A stretch of DNA of 64,000 nt from an uncultured Aquimarina sp. (GTDB lineage: Bacteria > Bacteroidota > Bacteroidia > Flavobacteriales > Flavobacteriaceae), in contig NZ_CANMQT010000001.1 in the NCBI RefSeq assembly GCF_947500065.1, positions 868,001 to 932,000 of the forward strand, in the 5' to 3' direction. This document shows positions 26,227-35,480 of the stretch, piece after piece (the stretch's first letter is position 1; each line of letters begins with the position of its first letter). A program made the position numbers and the translations under genes. A model generated the notes under the pieces. The model was not told the DNA's origin and searched no databases. It saw only the letters and a list, made by a program, of their open reading frames with translations.

Positions 26227-27741
26227 TTGATAACCAAGTACGTCATATTATTTATCTATTTCCTAATCCTGTTTTTAATAGGATATTTTGCATCTAAACG
26301 TATTAAAAATACGAAGGATTATTATGTAGGAGGTAAAAAACTAGGGTTTTGGGTAGTCGCATTTTCCGCCAGAGCCACTGGAGAATCTGCATGGTTACTA
26401 TTGGGGCTTACCGGACTTGGAGCTATGGTCGGAGTTTCTGCTTTTTGGGTAGTTCTGGGTGAAGTTTTGGGAGTCGCATTTTCCTGGTTTTTAATGGCAA
26501 AAAAATTCAAAGTGTTATCTGACACCTATAATTCTATAACGATACCGGATTATCTGGTTAGTCGATTTAAATCTAGCACACATACCTTAAGAATTGTAGC
26601 AGCAACAGCACTTTCTCTATTTGTAGTTATTTATGTGAGTGCACAAATCGATGCTACAGGTTCAGCATTCGAGTCATTTTTAGGGTGGAATTATTTTACC
26701 GGAGCAATCGTAGGTTTCTTTATCGTTTTAGCCTATATATTTTCTGGAGGATTTGTCGCTGTTGCCTGGTCCGATTTATTTCAGGGATTAATTATGCTTA
26801 TAGGTTTAGTTGCTTTGCCAATTGTTGCCTATTATTCTATTAGTTCCGATGTTTCAATTTCTAATGAATTAACAAAACTAGATCCTTCTTTCCTTAATAT
26901 TTGGGGAGATGGTGGTTTTACGACGATCAACTTCTTTACTATTTTGGGGTTTGCCTTTATCGGATTAGGATTTATGGGATCACCCCAGTTATTTGTCCGT
27001 TTTATGTCGATTAAAGATATTTCCGAAATTAAAAAAGGACGCTGGGTAGCTATTGTATTTACAATACTGACGGATTCATGTGCCGTATTGATCGGAATAT
27101 TCGGAAGATATTTATTGACCTCCATAAATACAGATCCTGAGGAGATTTTAGGGAATGGAGCCCAAAATGTACTACCTATGTTGGTAGAAAGAATCATGCC
27201 GCTTACTCTAATAGGTATATACATCGCAGCCGTGTTATCGGCAATTATGTCAACTATCGACTCCCTTTTAGTAGTCGCATCTAGTGCTATTTCGAGAGAT
27301 TTCTATCAACAAATTTTTAAACCAAATAAATCCGAAAAACAACTCGCCAATATTTCAAGAATCATCACACTAGCACTCGCAGTATTTGCACTTATGATTG
27401 CAATGATTGTAGCTATAAGTGTTCCGGAAAGAACAATTTTTTGGTTTGTTATTTTTGGATGGTCAGGAATCGCAGCTACTTTTTGCCCTACTATAATTCT
27501 TTCAATTTTTTGGACTAAGTTTTCTGAAAAAGGAGCAATTGCTTCCATGATAACCGGTTTTTTATCCATACCTCTTTTCAAATTTGGTTTGACTTCATTA
27601 GATACTATCGGAATTTATTTTGAAAAACTTGGAGAACTTGGTCCTTCATTCATTTTAGCTATAGCAGTTGGTGTACTTGTTAGTCTTGTTACAACGAAAC
27701 AAAAACCAGAAAATGAGTTAAATACAAGTAATAGTGATTGA
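26227..27741 (+). CDS. sodium:solute symporter (SSS/PutP family)
   Basis: The 504-residue polytopic protein has the SSS hallmarks: a first helix followed by KDYYVGGKKLGFWVVAFSARATGESAW, and AVLSAIMSTIDSLLVVASSAISRDFY near residue 340 (the Na+ site helix). It resembles PutP-like symporters. The start is TTG at 26227, 4 bp after the NCS1 stop. A second transporter in the operon may import beta-alanine, a carbamoyl amino acid or another pathway compound; the substrate is not readable. Confidence 0.9.
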   Translation: MITKYVILFIYFLILFLIGYFASKRIKNTKDYYVGGKKLGFWVVAFSARATGESAWLLLGLTGLGAMVGVSAFWVVLGEVLGVAFSWFLMAKKFKVLSDTYNSITIPDYLVSRFKSSTHTLRIVAATALSLFVVIYVSAQIDATGSAFESFLGWNYFTGAIVGFFIVLAYIFSGGFVAVAWSDLFQGLIMLIGLVALPIVAYYSISSDVSISNELTKLDPSFLNIWGDGGFTTINFFTILGFAFIGLGFMGSPQLFVRFMSIKDISEIKKGRWVAIVFTILTDSCAVLIGIFGRYLLTSINTDPEEILGNGAQNVLPMLVERIMPLTLIGIYIAAVLSAIMSTIDSLLVVASSAISRDFYQQIFKPNKSEKQLANISRIITLALAVFALMIAMIVAISVPERTIFWFVIFGWSGIAATFCPTIILSIFWTKFSEKGAIASMITGFLSIPLFKFGLTSLDTIGIYFEKLGELGPSFILAIAVGVLVSLVTTKQKPENELNTSNSD

Positions 27742-27851
27742 AAAAAATTGTAAATTTAGAAAATAGACTCTTCTAAATCTGTTGTTCTTAGTACTCAACG
27801 GGATGTTTGGAGTTTAAAATCAGCTACATTTAAATTCACACAAACAAAGAC

Positions 27852-29237
27852 ATGTCAATTTTAATACAAAACGGACGTATTGTAACTGCTTCAGAAACTT
27901 ATCTGGCGGATCTTTATATTGAAGGAGAAAAGGTCATGGCAATAGGTCAAAATCTACCTCATAAAGCAGATAAAATAATCGATGCCACAGGTAAATTAGT
28001 GTTTCCCGGAGGAATTGATCCTCATGTACATTTGGACATGCCTTTTATGGGAACACATTCTAGTGATGATTACGAAACTGGTACCAGAGCAGCTTTATAT
28101 GGAGGTACAACTATGGTCATAGATTTTATCCTGCAAACTCAAGGAGACACCTTGTACAATGCTCTGAAAACCTGGCAGCAAAAATCACAAGGAAAAGCTG
28201 TTGGTGATTATTCATACCATATGGCAGTTACTGATTTTAACGACACTACCGCAAAAGAAGTTGTACAAATGATAGAGGAAGAAGGGATTTCGTCCTTTAA
28301 GACATTTATGGCCTATAAAGGCGCTTTGATGATTGATGATGGGCAAATGGTTCAACTCATGAAAGTTGTAAAAAAACATGGTGGACTGGTAACCGTTCAT
28401 GCCACTAATGGAGATATGATAGATTCATTAATTGCCAAGAATCGGGCTGAAGGAAACTTATCACCGCTATATCATTATTTATCTCAGCCAGAAGTAACCG
28501 AAGCTGAAGCATCTGCTAGATTTGCCGATATGTTGAATTATACCGGATGTCCTGGCTATATCGTTCATATGACTTGCGAGGGTGCACTCAATGCGGTACG
28601 AAATGCAACACAACGAAACCAGAAAATATTTGTAGAGACCTGCACTCAATATCTGATATTAGACGCATCTTTATATGAAAAAGATTTTGAAGGAGCCAAA
28701 TGGGTAATGAGCCCACCTTTGCGTGAGAAAAAAGATCAGGAAGCCTTATGGTCCGGAATCAATCAAGGACTAGTTCAAGTTGTTGGGACCGATCATTGCC
28801 CATTTATGTGGGAACAGAAGAAAATGGGACAAGATGATTTCTCTAAAATTCCGAATGGTCATCCCGCTATAGAACATCGTATCGAACTTTTATATTCTGA
28901 AGGTGTCCATACGGGTAAAATATCACTTACTAAGTTTGTAGAGGTCAGCGCTACCAACGCTGCAAAGATTTTTGGGATGTATCCTCAAAAAGGTACCATT
29001 GCGATTGGTAGTGATGCAGATATTGTGGTTTTCGATCCTAAAAAAGAGCATACCATTTCTGTAAAAACACATCATATGAATTGTGATTATTCTGCATATG
29101 AAGGTCAAAAAGTAATAGGAAAAACAGAAACTGTCATTCTTCGAGGGCAAATAGCTATCGAAAACGAAGAATGCAGGCTAAAACCAGGATTTGGAAAATT
29201 TATTAAAAGAAGTAAGACTTCAAAAACAGTAATTTAA
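27852..29237 (+). CDS. hydA: dihydropyrimidinase / hydantoinase
   Basis: The 461-residue amidohydrolase has the metal ligands of the family: DPHVHLDMP (His pair), the likely carboxylated Lys in SFKTFMAYKGAL (near residue 150), VTVHATNGD, IVHMTCEGAL and the metal Asp in VGTDHCPFMW. It hydrolyses dihydrouracil or dihydrothymine to the N-carbamoyl beta-amino acid. The 110-bp gap upstream of this gene is long compared with its neighbours and could hold a secondary promoter. Confidence 0.95.
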   Translation: MSILIQNGRIVTASETYLADLYIEGEKVMAIGQNLPHKADKIIDATGKLVFPGGIDPHVHLDMPFMGTHSSDDYETGTRAALYGGTTMVIDFILQTQGDTLYNALKTWQQKSQGKAVGDYSYHMAVTDFNDTTAKEVVQMIEEEGISSFKTFMAYKGALMIDDGQMVQLMKVVKKHGGLVTVHATNGDMIDSLIAKNRAEGNLSPLYHYLSQPEVTEAEASARFADMLNYTGCPGYIVHMTCEGALNAVRNATQRNQKIFVETCTQYLILDASLYEKDFEGAKWVMSPPLREKKDQEALWSGINQGLVQVVGTDHCPFMWEQKKMGQDDFSKIPNGHPAIEHRIELLYSEGVHTGKISLTKFVEVSATNAAKIFGMYPQKGTIAIGSDADIVVFDPKKEHTISVKTHHMNCDYSAYEGQKVIGKTETVILRGQIAIENEECRLKPGFGKFIKRSKTSKTVI

Positions 29238-29338
29238 TGGAAAGAAAATAACACAAATTATCAAGATAGATACAGTTAAAAAACTGCGATAACCAGCCAA
29301 ACCAGTGTTATCAGTGTTCCATAAAAAAGAATAAAATT

Positions 29339-30205
29339 ATGCCAAGAATAGTAAAATCAGGACTGATACAAATGAGTCTCCCTATGACTGAAGGAGAAGG
29401 TAGTATAGAAGAAATTATGCAGGCAATGTATGATAAGCATATCCCCTATATTGAAGAAGCCGGAAAACAAGGTGTTCAAATTTTATGTCTTCAGGAAATC
29501 TTCAATACTCCTTATTTCTGTCCTGGACAAGATAAAAAATGGTATGCATCTGCAGAATCAGTTCCTGGACCGACTACAGAAAAAATGCAAGTGTTAGCCA
29601 AAAAACACAATATGGTTATTATCGTTCCTGTGTATGAAAAAGAGCAAGCTGGAGTATTTTATAATACTGCCGCGGTAATCGATGCTGATGGTACATATTT
29701 GGGAAAATACAGGAAAAATCATATTCCACATACTACTGGGTTTTGGGAAAAGTTCTTTTTTAAACCGGGAAACTTAGGATATCCTGTTTTTCAAACCAAA
29801 TATGCAAAAGTGGGTGTCTACATTTGTTATGACCGTCATTTTCCGGATGGTGCCAGAGTACTTGGTTTAAATGGTGCAGAAATCGTCTATAACCCTTCCG
29901 CTACAGTCGCTGGATTAAGTGAATATCTCTGGAAACTGGAACAACCAGCACACGCAGCTGCCAATGGATATTTTATGGGTTGTATCAATAGAGTTGGTGA
30001 AGAAAAACCATGGAACCTCGGCAAATTTTATGGACAATCATATTTTGTCAACCCACGTGGACAAATATTTGCAGAAGCATCTCGCGATGATGATGAATTA
30101 TTAGTTTCAGAATTTGATCTGGATCTAATTGATGAAGTACGTTCTACTTGGCAGTTTTTCAGAGATAGAAGACCTGAAACTTATGATAAGCTTACAGAAC
30201 TTTAA
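29339..30205 (+). CDS. N-carbamoyl-beta-alanine amidohydrolase (nitrilase superfamily)
   Basis: The 288-residue protein has the nitrilase Glu-Lys-Cys triad: Glu in CLQEIFNTPYF, Lys in KYRKNHIPH, and Cys in VYICYDRHFPDGAR. Beta-ureidopropionases of this superfamily release NH3 and CO2 from N-carbamoyl-beta-alanine to form beta-alanine. Its position between hydA and preT supports this substrate over other nitrilase branches. Confidence 0.92.
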   Translation: MPRIVKSGLIQMSLPMTEGEGSIEEIMQAMYDKHIPYIEEAGKQGVQILCLQEIFNTPYFCPGQDKKWYASAESVPGPTTEKMQVLAKKHNMVIIVPVYEKEQAGVFYNTAAVIDADGTYLGKYRKNHIPHTTGFWEKFFFKPGNLGYPVFQTKYAKVGVYICYDRHFPDGARVLGLNGAEIVYNPSATVAGLSEYLWKLEQPAHAAANGYFMGCINRVGEEKPWNLGKFYGQSYFVNPRGQIFAEASRDDDELLVSEFDLDLIDEVRSTWQFFRDRRPETYDKLTEL

Positions 30206-30265
30206 TTTTCACGTGTTCGGGAACTACTGAAATCAAATCTTTCTTTAACAGTAATCAATCATCAA

Positions 30266-31591
30266 ATGGCAGAATATAAAAGACCAAAATCAGAAGCAGA
30301 ATTCAAAAAGAATTTTAAGCAGAAAAAAACTTTGATGAATGATACCGAAGCTTTTTATGAAAGTTCCAGATGTCTCTTCTGTTATGATGCTCCTTGTATA
30401 CAAGCTTGTCCCACACATATTGACATTCCACTTTTTATAAAGCAGATTCATACCGATAATGTAACCGGATCTGCAAAGACAATTTTTGATGCCAATTGGC
30501 TAGGGAATGCCTGTGGAGTCGTATGCCCTACTGGTGTTTTATGCGAAGGTGCTTGTGTCTATAATCATCAGGATGTACCTCCTATTCAGATTGGGAGATT
30601 ACAAAATTATGCAACCAGTACAGTCATAGATTCTGCTAAAGAAATTTTTAAACCTGCAGCATCAAACGGTAAACGAGTAGCTGTCATTGGAGCCGGTCCG
30701 GCAGGAATTGCCTGTGCGTGTGAACTAAGAACTTTAGGATACGATGTAGATATTTTGGAAGCCAAAGAGAAACCCTCCGGTTTGGTTTTTCATGGCGTAG
30801 CACCTTATAAAATTACAAATGAAGAGGCTTTAAAAGAGATAACATATTTACAGAATCAACTTGGATTTATTATAAAATATAATAATGCTATTGTATCAAA
30901 AGAACAATTAAAGGATATAGAATCCAACTACGATGCGATTTTTCTTGGTGTTGGTTTAGGAAAAACGGCAACCCTTCATATGGAAGGCGAGGACAAGGAA
31001 AATGTAATAGGTGCTGTGGAGTTTATTGAAGAATTACGCCTGAAGCATCACAAGACAAAAGTTCCAAATAAAGTGGTCGTAATTGGTGGCGGGAACACAG
31101 CTATGGATGCCGCTTCAGAATCTGCAAGAATGGGCGCAAGAAAAACGGTATTAGCCTATAGAAAATCAAAAGAAGAAATGGGTGCCTATGGTTTTGAATA
31201 TGATCTTGCAATAAGCGCTGGTGTAGATAGCTTATTTAATGTTACACCCGTTGCCATTATTGGAAATAAAAAAGTAGAAGGTGTAAAATTCGCTAAAACA
31301 GAAATGATAGATGGAAAACTGCATATCAAAAAGAATGATGTGTTTATTGTAAAATGTGATATGGTCATCAAAGCTACCGGACAAGCAAAACAAGGAGAAT
31401 TGTATGACCTTATTGACAATTTAGAGGTTGATCGTAAAACAAGAATAAAAGTAAACGAAAGAACATTCCAGACGTCAAATCCAAAATACTTCGCCGGTGG
31501 AGATGCTATTAATGGTGGTGCAGAAGTTGTAAATGCTGCTTATGATGGAAAAATGGCTGCAAAAGGAATTCACCAATGGTTATATAAATAA
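30266..31591 (+). CDS. preT: NAD-dependent dihydropyrimidine dehydrogenase, PreT subunit
   Basis: The 441-residue flavoprotein resembles the GltD-like part of dihydropyrimidine dehydrogenase. The N-terminus has Cys clusters (CLFCYDAPCIQACPTH and GNACGVVCPTGVLCEGAC) that bind Fe-S clusters. Two dinucleotide sites follow, VAVIGAGPAGIACACELR (FAD) and VVVIGGGNTAMDAA (NAD(P)H). It passes electrons to PreA for reduction of uracil and thymine. It ends 18 bp before preA. Confidence 0.95.
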   Translation: MAEYKRPKSEAEFKKNFKQKKTLMNDTEAFYESSRCLFCYDAPCIQACPTHIDIPLFIKQIHTDNVTGSAKTIFDANWLGNACGVVCPTGVLCEGACVYNHQDVPPIQIGRLQNYATSTVIDSAKEIFKPAASNGKRVAVIGAGPAGIACACELRTLGYDVDILEAKEKPSGLVFHGVAPYKITNEEALKEITYLQNQLGFIIKYNNAIVSKEQLKDIESNYDAIFLGVGLGKTATLHMEGEDKENVIGAVEFIEELRLKHHKTKVPNKVVVIGGGNTAMDAASESARMGARKTVLAYRKSKEEMGAYGFEYDLAISAGVDSLFNVTPVAIIGNKKVEGVKFAKTEMIDGKLHIKKNDVFIVKCDMVIKATGQAKQGELYDLIDNLEVDRKTRIKVNERTFQTSNPKYFAGGDAINGGAEVVNAAYDGKMAAKGIHQWLYK

Positions 31592-31609
31592 TATAAGACA
31601 CAAAAAGAC

Positions 31610-32950
31610 ATGATAGATTTATCAATAAACTTTGCAGGTATTAAAGCTCCTAATCCTTTTTGGTTAGCTTCTGCTCCACCGACAAATTCTGGTTATCAAA
31701 TTATGAAAGCTTTTGAAGCAGGTTGGGGAGGTGCAGTATGGAAAACTCTTGGTGTTCCCGTTGTTAATGTATCCAGTCGATATGGCTCGGTAAACTATAG
31801 AAACACCCGAATGATGGGTTTCAATAATATCGAGTTGATTACAGATCGCCCACTAGCTGATAATCTTCGAGAAATTGAAGAGGTTAAAAAGTATTTTCCT
31901 GATCATGCAGTAATCGCATCATTAATGGTAGAGAGCAGGGCTGAATGGGTACAAATCATAAAAGATGTAGAAAACGCCGGCGCAGATGGTATTGAACTTA
32001 ATTTTGGATGTCCACACGGAATGTGTGAGCGCGGGATGGGTTCTGCTGTTGGTCAGGAACCAGAAGTTTTAAAAACTATCGTAGAATGGGTTAAAGACGC
32101 AGCAAAGACACCTGTGATTACAAAACTTTCACCCAATATTTCTCATATAATCGATCCTGGTTTGGCTGCCGTACAAGGAGGAACAGATTCTATTTCTCTA
32201 ATAAACACCGTAAAAAGTATTGTTGGTATCAATCTGGATACCTATGCCCCACTTCCGGAAGTAGATGGTAAAGGAACCAACGGAGGATACTGCGGTCCAG
32301 CAGTAAAACCAATTGCAATGCATATGGTTAAAGATTTAGCCCAACACCCTGAAATTGGTAAAGTTCCTATTTCTGGTATTGGTGGTATTGAAACCTGGCG
32401 TGATGTAGTAGAATTTATTCTACTCGGCGCAACCTCCGTACAAGTATGTACCGCAGTGATGCATTATGGGTTCGGAATTGTACGTGAAATGGAAGCAGGT
32501 TTACGACAGTTTATGGAAGAGAGAAATTATAAAACCATTTATGATTTTGCAGGCAAAGCGTTACCAAATGTTACCGAATGGAAACATTTAAACCTGAAGC
32601 ACCAAGTAATTGCAGAAATTAATCCTGATAAATGTATTGGATGCGAATTATGCTATATCTCCTGTGATGATGGCGCACATCAGGCTATTGCTTTATCTGA
32701 TGACCGTACCAATAGGATTCCAAGCATTATAGAAGAGAATTGTGTAGGTTGCAATTTATGTTCTTTGGTTTGTCCTGTTGAAGATTGTATTACTATGATC
32801 AAAAAAGATGATGGGAGTCAACATCTTACTTGGGACGAAAGAAGTATCAACAATGATATTCCGGTAACCTTTGATGATGATAGAGCTGGCGGTAAAGGAC
32901 ATTTTGTTCCAAAACCAACGGATGCTTTAAAAGCAAAATCTAATTCTTAG
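31610..32950 (+). CDS. preA: NAD-dependent dihydropyrimidine dehydrogenase, PreA subunit
   Basis: The 446-residue protein has an FMN-binding dihydroorotate dehydrogenase-like barrel with the active-site Cys region LNFGCPHGMCERGMGSA (near residue 130) and a C-terminal ferredoxin domain with two 4Fe-4S motifs (CIGCELCYISC and CVGCNLCSLVCP). This is the pyrimidine-binding subunit that makes dihydrouracil or dihydrothymine. It is the last gene of the pyrimidine locus and converges on the DUF6503-like gene. Confidence 0.96.
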   Translation: MIDLSINFAGIKAPNPFWLASAPPTNSGYQIMKAFEAGWGGAVWKTLGVPVVNVSSRYGSVNYRNTRMMGFNNIELITDRPLADNLREIEEVKKYFPDHAVIASLMVESRAEWVQIIKDVENAGADGIELNFGCPHGMCERGMGSAVGQEPEVLKTIVEWVKDAAKTPVITKLSPNISHIIDPGLAAVQGGTDSISLINTVKSIVGINLDTYAPLPEVDGKGTNGGYCGPAVKPIAMHMVKDLAQHPEIGKVPISGIGGIETWRDVVEFILLGATSVQVCTAVMHYGFGIVREMEAGLRQFMEERNYKTIYDFAGKALPNVTEWKHLNLKHQVIAEINPDKCIGCELCYISCDDGAHQAIALSDDRTNRIPSIIEENCVGCNLCSLVCPVEDCITMIKKDDGSQHLTWDERSINNDIPVTFDDDRAGGKGHFVPKPTDALKAKSNS

Positions 32951-32962
32951 CAGAACATCTAA

Positions 32963-33700
32963 TTATTTTTGTTCCCATGCTTCATAAAAGTAATGAGCTC
33001 TTAAGAACTTTATGTTTCTCAAGCTGTCAGTCATATAACTTTTGCGTTCCGCATTAAGAAGGAGTCCTGTTTTATTTTCATAGTGTAAGTTCTCAATATA
33101 GCTATATGTAGTACCATGGTGAACCATATTCCCAACTAATTTATTTGTTTTTTGATCAAAATAGTACCACCAAGTATTTGCAGGAGAACCATCATTATTG
33201 AAATAATTTGCTTTTATAACGCTTACCGATTTTCCATCTATAATTTCTTCTCCTGAGTAAGAAAGGGTAACATCTTTATCTAATAATTTATAAGGTTGCC
33301 AAATTACATAGTTTGCTGCGATAACAGCTTTGTAATATTTTTCCTGGAGCTTAGGATCGTTTTGAAGCAAGTCATCAAAATAAACAGTGATTTTATCATC
33401 TCTTAACACTACCCGTTTATGAATAGAATCTTCTGTCCAGTTCATTTCTGCCCTAAACTTAGGACTAAATATGTTCTTATGTTTTTGAACAATTTTCTTT
33501 TCTACATTTCCTAAACTATCATACAGTATTGTTGTCTTAAGATAAGAGATTTCCTTTATGCTTTCCCACTTTTTAATTCCGCCATGAGCTTCTAAGGATT
33601 TTAGAACAATTTCGGTGGTTTTAGATCCATTCTGGCATGAGCTAATAAAAAAAGTAGCGCAAAATAACAGTATTATTAAAAACGATTTTTTGTTCATGAA
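32963..33700 (-). CDS. lipoprotein, DUF6503-like
   Basis: The product of about 245 residues has a lipoprotein signal peptide (LIILLFCATFFISSCQNG). The first mature segment, SLEAHGGIKKWESIKEI, matches a pattern I associate with the DUF6503 group of Bacteroidota, which resembles LolA-type lipid-binding folds. No biochemical role is known to me. I prefer MNKKSF (33700), which sits almost flush with the preceding stop, over the track start at 33712, which overlaps the VOC gene. Confidence 0.7.
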   Translation of the reverse strand, partial: FMNKKSFLIILLFCATFFISSCQNGSKTTEIVLKSLEAHGGIKKWESIKEISYLKTTILYDSLGNVEKKIVQKHKNIFSPKFRAEMNWTEDSIHKRVVLRDDKITVYFDDLLQNDPKLQEKYYKAVIAANYVIWQPYKLLDKDVTLSYSGEEIIDGKSVSVIKANYFNNDGSPANTWWYYFDQKTNKLVGNMVHHGTTYSYIENLHYENKTGLLLNAERKSYMTDSLRNIKFLRAHYFYEAWEQK

Positions 33701-33701
33701 A

Positions 33702-34529
33702 CTATACTTCATTTTTAATCATATTTACCAAATACGGAAAATTAGAAAACTTATATTCTTCATCTTTTTCACCTATAACAGTAGCTTCAGTTTTAAAGAC
33801 ATCGAATCTTTTAGGTTGATCAGTATTTTCTCCCCAAATTCGTTTGGGAATGCATAATAATAGACCATTTTGATCTCCCATTGCCCACCAAAAACTGCTG
33901 TCCTTAGGATATACATCTAACGCTAACTTCTGATGTAGTATTTCTGATTCTTTGTGTTGATCATCGACAACAAAGGCTATTTCACTAACATTTAGGATAT
34001 CCCTAGATGTAAACGCTCCAGATGAACTATTTTTTAGATCATGGCGAGCAATATACTCCAGAAGATTACCTGCAGGATCCCAAAAGAAAATGGAATGTGC
34101 ATTCCAATTCCTAAAATGCCTTACATCATCCGGAAAATTAGGATCTCTAGCTCGTTTGGGAGTAGGAATCAAATCAGTCTTTTCTAATTGCCAGGCTCTA
34201 GCTTTACGCAATTTATTTTCTGGAATATTAAAGGCAAAATGATACCAAGGATCACCTAAAGTTGAATCTATTTTAATAAAAGTTATGGTGGATTTACCAG
34301 CTACAAAAGTAATTTCTTTATCTTCTTTCTCATATGCTAAGGATAATCCCAATTTCTCAACATAAAACGCCTTCATTTGAGAAATTGGAGTACTTGTAAG
34401 TAGTCTAATACTTTTTATTAAATCTTGCTTAGCATTAGCATTATGGACAAAACAAGTTTCAGGATGAAGTGCAATCAGCATCATCCCAAGCGAAGAGTCT
34501 TTTACAAATTTCCTTCTTGTAATTCCCAC
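33702..34529 (-). CDS. exported VOC-family (glyoxalase-like) protein with Tat-type signal
   Basis: The N-terminus MGITRRKFVKDSSLG resembles a twin-arginine signal (RRKF) followed by a short hydrophobic stretch. Two beta-alpha-beta-beta-beta modules follow, as in VOC proteins: ISQMKAFYVEKLGLSLAYE and HSIFFWDPAGNLLEYIARHD in the first, and VSEIAFVVDD later. The family includes lyases, isomerases and dioxygenases with a metal site; the activity is not readable. It sits just downstream of the lanB genes on the same strand, with no clear functional tie. Confidence 0.75.
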   Translation of the reverse strand: MGITRRKFVKDSSLGMMLIALHPETCFVHNANAKQDLIKSIRLLTSTPISQMKAFYVEKLGLSLAYEKEDKEITFVAGKSTITFIKIDSTLGDPWYHFAFNIPENKLRKARAWQLEKTDLIPTPKRARDPNFPDDVRHFRNWNAHSIFFWDPAGNLLEYIARHDLKNSSSGAFTSRDILNVSEIAFVVDDQHKESEILHQKLALDVYPKDSSFWWAMGDQNGLLLCIPKRIWGENTDQPKRFDVFKTEATVIGEKDEEYKFSNFPYLVNMIKNEV

Positions 34530-34586
34530 TTTTTAAGTCCTAAACCTAAATTTACGATAAAATACAATAGAAACCCAGTATTTAAA

Positions 34587-35480
34587 TCAGACGATCTCTT
34601 TGTTTTTTTTGAATTTTCTAATTCCCCATGCTACTTTATAAGTTCTATAGAGTAAATCATAGATCACCATTTCGTGTAAGCGATTTTTGGATCTAAATAA
34701 CCTATTCATTAGCATATGAATATAACTACCCATCATATCATCTAATTCTGACTTACTGACAACAGATAGAATATCTCTAGTCAAAGCTTCACTATTCTTA
34801 CTTTTCTCTTCTAAAACATCAATAATAGGAGCATAATCAGCATCCATTTCTCTTTTAAAATTCAAAAAATTCTTAATCTTATCATGTTCATTTCTGAATT
34901 TCTTATCCATCTGTTTCTTAAGGTTCTTATTCATTCCAAACTCTGCTCCAAAACCTATCTTTAATTTTTCCATCAAAGCTAGTTTCTCATCTTCATTATA
35001 ACCAAAATCCTTAAGTTTTTGATCTATTGCTCTTACTCCAAATAACCATCTCAATTCTTCTCCTTCATCTCCATCAATCATATCCAAGAAATCTACTATC
35101 ATCTTACTATCCAGAAAAAACAGTTCTTCTGATTGATCCATCGTTTTTACTCCATAGCGTTCTATCTCCCGTTGATAGGTATCTAGTTGTATTTTCCATA
35201 TTAGGTCTTCATCAGAAAATTCTTTAAGCGATGTATATAATGAATTAATAATTCCAGCAACATTTTCAGGGTTGTTGTAATGGAATCTTACCCTAATATG
35301 ATGTTTTGGATCATTATATCTGATAAAAAACCATTTATCAATAGTATTGTTTTCTAATAAACTCATTGCAGCAGGTCTAATAATATCCGTCAGAACTAAA
35401 TCTGAGGTCTTAGGACCAGTGTAAATTTTATAATACAACCATTCACTACCCACAATAAAGGATCTTTGTACATCAACCAT
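34587..35480 (-). CDS. LanB C-terminal elimination domain protein (split lantibiotic dehydratase)
   Basis: The 297-residue protein matches the stand-alone thiopeptide-type bacteriocin biosynthesis / SpaB C-terminal domain: WLYYKIYTGPKTSDLVLTDII at the start, WFFIRYNDPKHHIRVRF near residue 55, and IQLDTYQREIERYG near residue 105. In class I lanthipeptide synthesis this domain eliminates glutamate from glutamylated Ser/Thr to give dehydroamino acids. Its start overlaps the stop of the glutamylation protein by one base, so the two proteins are likely made together. Such a split is known for Bacteroidota (pinensins). Confidence 0.9.
   Translation of the reverse strand: MVDVQRSFIVGSEWLYYKIYTGPKTSDLVLTDIIRPAAMSLLENNTIDKWFFIRYNDPKHHIRVRFHYNNPENVAGIINSLYTSLKEFSDEDLIWKIQLDTYQREIERYGVKTMDQSEELFFLDSKMIVDFLDMIDGDEGEELRWLFGVRAIDQKLKDFGYNEDEKLALMEKLKIGFGAEFGMNKNLKKQMDKKFRNEHDKIKNFLNFKREMDADYAPIIDVLEEKSKNSEALTRDILSVVSKSELDDMMGSYIHMLMNRLFRSKNRLHEMVIYDLLYRTYKVAWGIRKFKKNKEIV

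Noticed and set aside
28923-29150. 75-residue minus-strand ORF inside hydA
   Set aside because: It is a shadow of hydA in another frame with Cys/Ile/Ser-rich composition; the sense product has full catalytic motifs.
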